Assembly (NCBI GenBank): GCA_009763385.1
Contig: CM019824.1
Span: 106,038,660-106,102,659 of the forward strand
Reading direction: 5' to 3'
DNA: 64,000 bases
Origin: Coix lacryma-jobi var. lacryma-jobi
Taxonomy: Eukaryota; Streptophyta; Magnoliopsida; Poales; Poaceae
In this document: positions 43,761-53,573 of the stretch, one piece after another
How positions within the stretch are numbered: the first letter of the stretch is position 1
How the letters are laid out: every line of letters starts with the position of its first letter
Translations under genes and position numbers: made by a program
Notes under the pieces: model-generated
The model's input: only the letters and a program-made list of their open reading frames with translations
What the model was told of the DNA's origin: nothing
Databases searched by the model: none

Positions 43761-45437
43761 CAATAAAAAGACATAGGGTGAGCATACGGTCCAACACTGG
43801 GGTTAGTGAAGTAGGAAGAATACCAGTGTTGGGCCGACTGCTCAAAAGAACGGTTAGCAGAAAAACCATTCCTAGCAGGTCTACGAGAGGAGCGATCACC
43901 ACGTAGAGGAAAACGTGGTCCGCTAAGGGAGGAGCGTCCATCGCGATACTCAAAACGCGGTGGGGGAAAACGCTGAACTACAAAGCCTCCGCCACGGGGT
44001 CCATAGCCTACAACTGCAGGCTTCCGCCGGGCACTCTCTCTACGAGGCCTAGGCCTAGCAACTTGAGGCACTGCGCCTCTAGGCCTAGCATCTCTCCTCG
44101 GAGCTCTCTGCTGCCTAGGCCTGGGAACTTGAGGTTCTGGACCTCTGGGCCTAGCTGCTCTCCTTGGAGCACTCCTCTGAACATTCGACATATGTACATC
44201 ATGGAAAGGATGATACATGTCCGTGTTGTTCACCTCCCTAGCACGATGCACCTCTCTCTTGCGCCTAAAGCAGAACTCGCTCAAGTGTCCATCTCTCCCA
44301 CAGAAATCACAATGATACCTCACCGCACGCAAAGGGGGTTGTTGGTACTCATGGCTGTGGGTGTGGATCACTTTGCCCTTATGAGGCAACTCCTCCTGGA
44401 TAGGTGGCATTGTATCTAGCTTGTTCTTCAGGTGGTTGGGTTTGGGATGCCACACTTGGTTCTTGGGTGGAGCTCTCGGAGGTTCCTCAAATACCCCATC
44501 CTTGGTGGTAGGCTTGACGGGCTCTTTGGGTGGAAGCTTGGTCAGTTTGGGAGTAGTGGTTGAGTTGAGCTTCTCACTAGGATTCAGACCACTCGACTCT
44601 CCAATCTTCCCAAAAGCAGAAAGATCAACACCCTGAGCAAGACCTACACTAGAACCTCCAGCAGCTCGCTTAAATTGGGAGATCATCATCCCGAGCTGTG
44701 GCTCACTACAAGAGACCAATGACAAGATGGTCCGAAGGTATGTGTTTTCCTCCTCGGTTTGCATCTTGCTATGCTTGACATTCGCAATCTCCATCTCCAA
44801 ACCCTCACACAAAGCACACCTAGCCACACAAGTGCTACCTGAGTTGGCCTCCTCAAGAGACACAATCTTGGCATTCTTCTCTGCCAACTCAGATTGCAAG
44901 ACAGGACAAGTCTTGCACGCACCCAACAGAGAAGGTCTAGCCTTCAGCTCGTCCACCTCTCCTACCAACGTAGCATACTTACCTCTCAAAGTGAGAAGGT
45001 CAGTCATGTGCGTGGTGCACATCTCACACTCAACCTCCTCCGACACGACCACGGTGGACTTTGCAAACTCAAGCTCCCTCACCGTGTCCTCCCACTTCTG
45101 CCTAAACTCCTTGCGCTCTCTAGCGGCACGCCTAAGCAACTTATCTTGACTAAGAAGCGCGGCAGTAAGCTTCTCGACCTCAGCAGAAAGCTCGTCGTGG
45201 GTGAGGGATACCTGGGAGGTGTCGTCGTCATCGTCGTCCCGAGGAGAGTGCTCCAGCTTGCCGTCGACCTCATCACCAAGCGCCATGGTGCAGAAGCCGT
45301 CGTCGTCGGCGAAGAAGCAGAGATCGTTGAGCTTGTCCTCGATCCTCTTCTTCTTCTCGGACTCGTCATCGCTTGAGCAAGCGGAGTCGTCATCCGAGCC
45401 GTCGACGTCGCTGAGCATGGCAAAGAACGCACGCTGC
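43760..45437 (-). CDS. Sire3 gag, C-terminal part
   Basis: Open from the S insertion to TGA at 43760-43762. QQRAFFAMLSDVDGSDDDS is acidic. A long coiled coil has three CxxC pairs, CEMC, CKTC and CALC (coding span 44807-45028). Next is the conserved block SCSEPQLGMMISQFKR, a Pro/Lys-rich part, a zinc knuckle CDFCGRDGHLSEFC, and an Arg-rich end with repeated RxARPRG. Sirevirus Gag is unusually long, and this region fits. The first ~25 residues of the open frame upstream of 45437 come from S, not Sire3. Confidence 0.88.
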
Positions 45438-45727
45438 TGTTGGCGGTTCTTATCAACATATTTATCCCGCCAACATAGTCCACATAAAAGGAGAAAAGCA
45501 TGTATTTTACTCATATATACATTTATTGCTAACCAAGTTCCACATGTAGTGCAAAGTTATGTTTTGCAGATCATAAACATGCATACAGGTGGATAACAAC
45601 CAAAAAGGCGCAATCCAACACGCCGAAATGCGCAAAATGAACAAGGACACAAAAAGCCCATATAGAAGTGCAGCAAATTTCAGCCGAGAACAAACTCAGG
45701 AGCCCAAAAGGAGCAGCCCAGGCTTTT

Positions 45728-45818
45728 GCCTGGGCTTGTTGGGCCCAGCCAGGGGGCGGCCGCTCGGCCGCCCCCCTGGAGACGCCACGTGGCCACCGCC
45801 TTTGCAGAGGCGGTACAT
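45728..45818 (+). repeat. Three consecutive GC-rich hairpins in S
   Basis: CTGGGC/GCCCAG near 45730-45749, GGGGGCGGCCG/CGGCCGCCCCC near 45752-45775 with a 2-base loop, and ACCGCCT/AGGCGGT near 45795-45815. All lie 70-160 bp before the TATA box. Confidence 0.7.
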
Positions 45819-45885
45819 TAATTGCCCTGAAGGCGGTTTTGGGTGAAATTTGCAGCGACACCCCTCCTAAACCAACCTCAAACAC

Positions 45886-45895
45886 CTATATAAGG
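45886..45895 (+). promoter_or_regulatory. TATA box of S
   Basis: CTATATAAGG followed by a purine-rich leader and AACACAATC; typical LTR promoter. Confidence 0.65.
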
Positions 45896-47129
45896 AGAGG
45901 GGGAGAGGAGGCCAAAATAGAACACAATCACCTCTTGAGCTACACATTTGGGCACTACCACTTCTTAGTTTTTCCTTGTTCTTGTGCTAGAGAGAGAGCT
46001 AGGCAAAGCTATCAAGGAGGGCTTGGCTCCTTGGAGAGATATTGGGTATGAATAAGATAGATCTGATCTCCAAAGCCCTGTCTTCATTCTTTCGATACAG
46101 TTCTTCATATGAACTAGAGTATAGTTCTTGTTCTAGTATTTTGGTATATGACTTAGATCTTAGGTCTTATATCATGTTGCTAGTATATGAACTTATGACT
46201 AGTTCTTGTGGAATTAGTATAATATACATTCTAGTGTATAGTTCTTATAATATATTGCTACCCTAGGGTTAGTAGTGTATTATATGAATTAGAGCTAAGT
46301 GTGTATTGTATTATTCTCACATAGAACATTAGTCTAATTGCTTCATGCTTGTTATATGATTAGAAATGAGCTTATGTCAAGGGTGGCGGTTTATCATGCT
46401 CTTCTGAGTAGGCTCAGGCTTCTTACCTGTCGATCCGTAGGGTCGGGGACCCGGGGGAGTCTGAGTGGGTTCTGTGCATGCAAGCATGGTGCTTGGATGT
46501 AGAGGCCGGGTAATTGCATGGTCTTAGTCCACGGTAGTGGGGATGGCGGCAGGTGGTGACAGCCCTGTCCGTCCTTGGCATTCCCCCACGTTCGGCTAGG
46601 GTGTAGGAGTCTAAATTGTTACGAGAGGTTGCTGGCAGACCAGTACTCGCGTAATCTCCCGAACCATCTGAAGCATGAGATTAGTTCTATGTCATATGAT
46701 TGCATGATTAACTTGTTCTATGAATGACCTGTATCCAGACCATGCCTGCTCTATTAGGTTATTCAATTATTCTTTTATTCATTTATTCATTTAGTCTCTT
46801 TTTACTCTTTGCCCTTTTGCCATGCTCAAGATTGTGTTTCTCCACTATTCAAATCATCACTGTTTATCACCTGTTATGACAATTGATCCATTATTGCTAT
46901 CATGGTATTTGGTACTATGTTTATCCTAGAACTTGATACATACAAAGCCTTCCTCGAGCGAACCAATAAATCACGATACTCGGCATATCTCCGGGTGAAA
47001 TGCTACACGATAATTCCGTGCGCTTGCCGACCTAAACTCCAAACCTATGAACTATCGTAAAGATGCATGCTTAACACTGTTGTTGGAAACGCGCCATTCT
47101 AAGCAACTTGTTAAGAGACATCGTACAGA

Positions 47130-47323
47130 CACTTCTAGCGCCGTTGCTGGGAATAGATCTTCGGGTCCATTTCTATGCCAATATCCGGCGCCGTTGCCAT
47201 GGATGGATTGCAAAGTCCATTCTTAGTGACGACGTTAGTAAGTGTCAACGTGCATTTCTGGCGCTGTTGCCGGGGATGGATCGTAAGGTCCATTCTTAGT
47301 AATAACGTTAAGAAATGCCAACA
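47130..47323 (+). repeat. Tandem primer-site-bearing units at the end of S
   Basis: GGCGCCGTTGC-type cores at 47138, 47187 and 47260. Each is followed by (A/T)GGATNN…GTCCATT and a near-LTR end (GCCAATA, GTCAACG, GCCAACA). L has one such unit (12918). K has none inside its LTR. Confidence 0.75.
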
Positions 47324-48344
47324 GCTGCTCAGCCTGGGCCTTCTCCAAGTACCTCTTCTTGATGTACTCCTTGTCGAAGCCGCCCCTCCGCTTGTGCCTC
47401 GCGGGGACGTACTTCTCCTTGCGCTTGCCGGAGTCGTACTTGTGCCCATGATCGCCCTTCCCAGATAAATGCTTCTTCTTGGGGCAGTTGGCGATGAAGT
47501 GGTCGGGGTCGCCGCACTCATAGCATCCTGAGCGTCCTCCTCCGCGGCGACGGTTCACGCGGTTGTTGTGGAACCGCGTGAACCAGTTGGCGAGCATTGC
47601 CAACTCGTCATCCCCCAACGACTCAAGCTGGTCCTCTGTGATAGAAAAGAGAGACGAAAGAGCAAAGCCAGCAGAAGGGTTAGCAGAAGAACCAGAAACC
47701 AAAACCATAGTCGGGCCAGAAGGATTCTCATAAGAAGCCCTCGACATGGCGTCAATCTCACTAGACTTGAGCTTACTAAAGAGCTCGTCGCAAGTGAGGG
47801 TCTCATAGTTAGATGATTCGATGATCGCCTGGACCTTTGAGTCCCACACTGACCGATCAAGAGTGTGCAAAAGCTTCAAAGCCCTCTCATGATCGTCAAA
47901 AGGCAACAGCTCCTTGTTCGCTCTCATCTTGTTGACAATGACCTGAAAGCGAGCGAATAAACTCTCTATGCTCTCGCCAGGCATATGTCGAAAGTTCTCA
48001 TACTCCCGCTTGTGCGACACATAGAGGCGAGATTTGAATTGAGAAGTTCCCTCATGAAAGCGCATGAGGGTAGCCCAAATTTCACGAGCCGCGGGGAGGT
48101 GAGAAACGCGATCGAACTCAGACATGCTCAAACAGGAGAACAAGGCGTTATGTGCCCGGCTATTGGCCTCGTGCTCATCGATCTGGAGCTGAGTGACACG
48201 AGCAGCCAAGACAACGTAATCGTCCCTGTTGGAAATCTCCCAAACAGAAGAGCCCATGCTCTGAAGATAGGCCGACATGCGTATCTTCCAATACGCATAG
48301 TTCGTCCCATCAAAGAACGGCGGTTTGCCCACGCCGCGATCCAT
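47324..48344 (-). CDS. Sire3 gag, N-terminal part
   Basis: ATG at 48344 (MDRGVGKPPFFDGTNYAYWK) lies 15 bases inside the element from its primer-site region. It is a copia-type Gag: YWKIRMSAYLQS, REIWATLMRFHEGT, ESIESLFARFQVIVNKMRAN, LTCDELFSKLKSSE, SLGDDELAMLANWFTRFHNN, a zinc knuckle CYECGDPDHFIANC, and basic KKHLSGKGDHGHKYDSGKRK. It is cut at KAQAEQ by S, and the other half is 43760-45437. No stop is seen, so before S arrived this gag was probably intact. Confidence 0.92.
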
Positions 48345-48391
48345 GTCGCCTTCTGTGGATCTGGAACCGGCTAAGGTGGAAGATCCTTAAC

Positions 48392-48407
48392 CCGCTCTGA
48401 TACCAAT
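48392..48407 (-). other. Sire3 primer-binding site
   Basis: Minus-strand TTGGTATCAGAGCGGG directly after the LTR end CAGTCCTTCA; perfect TGGTATCAGAGC core for initiator Met tRNA. Confidence 0.85.
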
Positions 48408-50479
48408 TGAAGGACTGAGAAAGCACTAGCAAGGCGACCAGAGGGGGGTGAATGGGAGCTCAAAAATTTCCTTCAGAAACTTTGGCCAAATGTCCCAAAA
48501 TCAACCCCAAGAAACGGCGACCGAAACCGTGATGCTCACAACCCTTGGAAGAGGGTGGATGATCCCTAGGATCATAGCGGAGCACCACCAAGAAGAAGCA
48601 AACCAAACTCCAAAAGTTTTGGCTCGAACACAACCCCAAAAATCAAGTCCCGGATGTAGATAGACGGCTATGTCGAGAAACACTTAAATACCTATGCTAA
48701 CAAGTAGCAAAGATACCTAAAGAGGTTCCTTGGTCAACTACAGGGCCAAACAAGAGGTCCGGAAACCAAGCGAACAAGCCGGGAGAGCAAACAACCAAAT
48801 CCCGGACTGTCCGCCGGTACGGTCCCGGACTGTCCGCGGTAGTGCCGGACTGTCCGCGGGCGAGTGGCAGACTGTCCGCGGGCAAAACTCGCCAAACAGC
48901 AAGGTCGCTGCAAAGTCCCTGGACGTTCCCGGACTGTCCGCGGCTTTGAACTATGGACTGTCTGCCGTTCAAACAAAAGGCAACTCAGCCGAAGAACAGT
49001 GCCACTGGTCTGGCTCGTCCCCGACTCGCAGACTGTCCGCGCCCTGAGTGGCGGACTGTCCGCGGTCACACAGGGAGGGCGATTTTGAACGCCCTTCTCC
49101 CAAATCTTCTCCAAATTGATTCAAATCAAAATCCCACGTTCCCAAACTTGGAGAGGATGATCACGGAGTAGTTAGGAGACTATCCCCAAGAAATCATCCG
49201 CTGAAATCGAGTCAATCACCGGGAAATCAAAAGGGGAGGAGGAGGTACCGAAAAAGCGCCACAAAAACGAAATCAACTTGATCTACTTGCTCGTAGGGAG
49301 ATAGATGAATTCCTTCGGTGGAAATGATCTCCTTTCAAATACAAACAAGTTGATTCAAACGGAATTCGCAAAGACGCACGGGAGAGAGAGATCGAGTGAC
49401 GGGAAAATCGTGAAGAAACGTAGAACGCGAAGAACACGAATCAAAACACGAATCAAGTCATCGATCTGCACTGCAATCGTGAGATTACGGTCTCACTTCC
49501 TCACAATCAACAGTACACAGAGGCAAGTCTCTCTGCGGATCTCAGCTAGCTACAGCAGGGGATGGGAGAGTAGGAAACCCTAAGTGCGAAAGAGCAAATG
49601 ACTGAGATGCATGGGAGGAGGGTGTCTCCCGACTACTTATCCTACTACTAGCCTAAGTCTATTTCCTACTCTACCCCTCTCTCTTCTAATTACAGAGCGA
49701 ACCAGCTAAACCCTAGGGTTATTCTGGACCAACTCGGTGGTAGGTGTATCCGATGGCCACGCCCGCACAATTCGAAGCGTTGCCTCGACGCAACCTCCGG
49801 ATCGCCGCCACGTGCCGCCCTCGCTCTGCACCCCCAGTTTTGTGGCCCAAACCGGGAAAACAGCCTTTTCAAGCCAACCCCCAGTTTTGAGGCCCAAACT
49901 GGGAAACCAGCCCACCAGCATCTGAGTTTTGAGGCCAAACTCAGCAAACCCTCAGAGCCCAGGTTTTGAGGCCCAAAACTGGAAACCATCCTCAGCCCGA
50001 GTTTTGTGGCCAAACTCGGAAACCAACAGCCCGAGTTTTGTGGCCAAACTCAGAAACCGTCCACGCCCAGGTTTTGAGGCCCAAACCTGGAAACCGTCCA
50101 TCCGATGGTTTTTCCGTGGCTCTACCACCAATCCGATGTCGTAGAGGGGATGCACTTCCCGTGCACCCCGTCCACCGACACGTGTCCCCGAGTCCACGAC
50201 TCAGGCAACACATGACCGCACTTCTTCACTTGTCATCGTCACAGGCTGTCAGCCACCACAACTGATCCTCGAGCCTCTGGTCCCTCAGTCCAAGTCTCAT
50301 GTCCGCCCTTCGCCACTCTTGGTCCATCGGCACGGCACGTCTCTACTTGACCTTCACCTCGCCATCGATCACTGCATCCGTGCTCGACACCTGCACAACA
50401 CAAGCCAAAGAACATGCGCATCATACCAGTTGACAATCACTCATCACTCAGAGACCCGACATACACCCATGTATCCGCA
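48408..50479 (-). repeat. Sire3 5' LTR
   Basis: 2072 bp, partner of 36995-39053. Palindromes at 48800-49070, hairpin array at 49830-50100. Flanked on the right by CTTAC (50480-50484). Confidence 0.93.
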
Positions 50480-50484
50480 CTTAC

Positions 50485-50623
50485 CTCTACTATTGTCCCC
50501 GAAAGTGATGTACTCCTTGTGCATCATGGGGCTAAGGCTGGAGAACCATTCCTTCTTTCTGGTCATGTGGCGCGAACACCCGGAATCCATGAGCCACATG
50601 TTCTCCAGCCGAAGTTCCTGCAT
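50485..50623 (-). pseudogene. Sire2 pol start
   Basis: ATG at 50621-50623 overlaps the gag stop (TGATG). It reads MQELRLENMWLMDSGCSRHM and on to ITFGDNSRGK, where Sire3 is inserted. DSGCSRHMT is the copia pol start before integrase. It continues at 36994. Confidence 0.85.
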
Positions 50624-52080
50624 CAATAGAAGGGCAGGAAGTGAGCATATGGCACAACACTGGGGTTAGTATACTGAGAAGGATACCAGTGTTGTGTCAT
50701 AGGCCCAGAAAAAGTGTTAGTAGCAACACCAAGCTGTCCTCGTCCCATGGGTGGATAGCGATCACCACCAACCTGAAAGGGTGGTCCACTATGGAACGGA
50801 AAACCTCCAAACTGACCTACTTGTCCCATTTGTGCAAAGCGATCACCACCATACTGAAAAGGTGGTCTGCTATGGGACTGAGCAGCAAAACCTCTTATAC
50901 TCGGCTCGCGATCGTATTGAGGACGACCGGAACCACGACGGGCACGACCACCACCCTGTGGTCTAGCTGCCTGATGCCTAGCAACCTGAGGGGGTGCACC
51001 TCCAGGTCTAGCGCCCTGCCTCTGAACTCCCCGACCTTGCACACCATGGAGAGGGTGGTGTCTGGCCTAGTTGTTCAGCTCCAACTCCTTCCTAGCGTCT
51101 CTCTTCCTCCGAAAGCAAAACTCAGCTAGGTGACCCTCACGATGACAATACTCGCACTCGAACCTCACCACTCTCTTGGGTTGTTGGTTCCTACGGTTGT
51201 GAGGGTTGTTCACTCTGGCTGGCTGCTTGCCTCTCGGAAGGGAATCACTAGAGACATCAGGAAGGGTGTCAAGTGTGTTCCTAAGATGGTTAGGTTTGGG
51301 AACCCACACTTGCTTATGAGGTGGAGCCTTGGGAGGTTCATCAAGGATGCCATCCTTGGTGATAGGCTTGGGAGACTTAGGTGGGGTGATCTTGGTAAGC
51401 TTAGGGATAGCGGATGGCTTCTCACTAGGGCTCACTCCACTAAACTGACCGATCTTGCCAAAGCTACTAGCGCTCTTCCCACCTGAAGCAAAACCTACTC
51501 CCGAGCAATCAGTTCCCCTCTTGAACTGACTGATCATCATGCCCAACTGCGGCTCACTGCATGACACCCAACTCAGGATGGACCGGAGGTATGTGTTTTC
51601 CTCCCCGGTTTGCATCCTGTCATGCTGACAGTTGGCAATCTCAAGCTCCAACCCCATGCATCGCTCACATGGAGCGGACAAGGTGCTGACTGAGCTGGCC
51701 TTCATGGCTTCAGCAAGCTTGGCATTAACTTCTGCCAACTCAGTTCGCAAGCTAGGGCAAAGCTTGCACGCACCCAGCAAAGAAGGCCTCGCTTTCACTT
51801 CCTCCAGCTCCTTCTTCATGGAAGCACAGTCACGACACTCACCCACCAAATCTAGCCTACTCTTCAGCTCATCATACACCTCGATCAAAGAGGCATACTT
51901 GGTTTGTAAAGTGGAAAAATTTGCCATGTGTGTGGTGCACTCATCGCACTCTTCCTCATCGGTCACCCTCACTTCAGACTTAGCAAACTCAAGCTCCTTA
52001 AGCGCCTCTTTCATCTTGACCTTAAACACACCACGCTCATGGAGAACCTCCTTGAGTCTCTTCTCCAAAGCAAGGACTAA
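50623..52080 (-). pseudogene. Sire2 gag, C-terminal part, one stop
   Basis: From the K insertion site the frame reads LVLALEKRLKEVLHERG. A coiled coil follows with four CxxC pairs, CDEC, CRDC, CKLC and CERC, coded at 51658-51948. Then come SCSEPQLGMMISQFKR, a Pro/Lys-rich linker, and a zinc knuckle CEYCHREGHLAEFC. TAG at 51067-51069 falls after ELELNN. The same frame continues with an Arg/Gly-rich part and FPFHSGPPFQVGGDRY to PYAHFLPFY and TGA at 50623-50625. It has one CxxC pair more than Sire3. Confidence 0.88.
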
Positions 52081-52085
52081 CTCCG

Positions 52086-53559
52086 TGTTGACGTTTGTTA
52101 ACGCAAATAGAATATGAAAGATTCCGCAAGTGCACAGAACATCATTGTAGCATTTTACCGGGAGTATTCCAAGATCGTTACTTATATTTTACCACAGGGA
52201 AGCTAGGGTCAAGAATCTGATAATTCACTATCATGCATCTACTAACTCAGAGTACTAATTAGACTAAAGCAGGAGTAATTGATATATGATATATATAATA
52301 AGGAAAGCACATCAAAGAGAATTTAATGATAAATGTATAGATAACTATAGTGGGAGGACAACGGAAAAGATCAAGGTTCCTATGCACTTCTCTATTACAT
52401 GGGTTCTAAGGTAACAAGGATGAAAAGATATAGCAGTTATAAATATTGGCACTTTGGAGCAACAGTACCTTTCTAACTCTCTAAAAAGACTGGGAAGAAG
52501 GTAGTCAGGGGAAGGCTGCCAAAAGCTCTACGAAAACATCAATCCGAACGTGGTGGACTACGAAGGCCTAACAGAGCTGTCACCCCTGGGGCTACCACAA
52601 CTATTCCGTGGGATTGAGCGCAACCTTAGGTAACCTATAGACTAAACACCATGTTTAATCTATCGATTACTACTCTAATTATGGCCTATAACTAGAGCAC
52701 TCAATACGAGCAAAGATCCCATGCCAAGATATAACAACTATACTAACCATATATGAAAGGCATAAAGTAATTAGAGAAGATAAATATATTAAAGTATAAG
52801 TCTTACAAAGAAAAGATACAAAGGCATACCAAAACTCTGAAGACTCCTCCAGATCCAGAGCGCAGCTCCGCTCTCCCTAACTCCCGACCAAAGCTAAGCT
52901 ATTACATTGGAAAATCTAAACCTAATTCTCTAGGGAGGGGAGGTTGTCCTTCGAGGGACGCCTCTACAAAGACTCCCAGATGATGATGATGATGTTCTCT
53001 CAGGGGGGTCCTGGGTTTATTATATAGGGGCTCCTAGCCTCCCCTCCACCTTGGGCAAGCGATGTGGTACTAAATCCTTCGCCATATGCACATGGGCCTT
53101 AATGGGCCAAAACACGTTGGAGAGGTCAGTTGGAGTGCGTCACGCGAAGGGGGCGTGTTTGGGCCCAATAGCTGACCGACCGGCCCAGGAGGGAGACCGA
53201 CCGGTCTACCTCTATGGCAAGTGGGCCCTGCCTTCCGTGGGTCGCCTTCTCATGTCTTCGGGAATGTTCTAGAATCTTCCAAGTTATATCCATCGAGGAC
53301 TCTCACTCCGGAACTCCAAATATAGCAAATCATATGTCCGTTTCGATCGTCTCGATGAGGTCTTCACAATGGTGTGCTCTATTTCATCACTTGAGATACT
53401 TTTATATGGTAAAAACATGTATGTCCTACAAAACAAGTGAGAGCACCAAAACTCGTGGAACTTGTTAGTTTCAAACCCTACAACTATGCTTTGTGATTCA
53501 TTTAGTGTCATTTTATGCAATAGTTGATGGTTAATTATGAGCATTAGTGAGTGTCAACA
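52086..53559 (-). repeat. 3' LTR of K
   Basis: TGTTGACGTTTG…GTGTCAACA. In the plus direction a small frame at 53051-53272 has no known product. Minus-strand TATAATAAAC near 53020 (plus GTTTATTATATAGGGG) fits a TATA box. Confidence 0.92.
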
Positions 53560-53573
53560 AGTTCCCCCAAACT
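53560..53573 (-). other. K polypurine tract
   Basis: Minus-strand AAGTTTGGGGGAACT abuts the 3' LTR start TGTTGACACTC; L has GCTTGGGGGAGT at the same place. Confidence 0.8.

Larger units (their letters stand above)
45438..47323. mobile_element. S: solo LTR, Dasheng-like, inserted in Sire3 gag
   Basis: Starts TGTTGGCGG and ends GCCAACA. GCTGC lies on both sides (45433-45437 and 47324-47328), and host codons join cleanly (AQAEQ/QRAFFA). At 1886 bp, with one TATA box, no internal region and no second LTR, it is a solo LTR by unequal recombination. The right end (AAGAAATGCCAACA) is shared with L. Promoter-side orientation is plus. Confidence 0.85.
36995..50479 (-). mobile_element. Sire3: complete Sirevirus inserted in Sire2 pol
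   Basis: LTRs 36995-39053 and 48408-50479, flanked by CTTAC on both sides (36990-36994 and 50480-50484). Minus-strand order: 5' LTR, Met-tRNA primer site, gag (split by S), pol with integrase before RT, 3' untranslated region, polypurine tract, 3' LTR. Coding is nearly continuous: two nonsense codons in pol plus one at its second codon. Confidence 0.95.

Noticed and set aside
43760..45514. Nuclear Arg-rich host protein with zinc finger
   Set aside because: The frame continues Sirevirus gag from 47324-48344 across S and has a close sister in Sire2.
45759..45766. GCGGCCGC as a cloning-vector or linker trace
   Set aside because: It lies inside a natural longer palindrome in LTR S, with no vector sequence around it.
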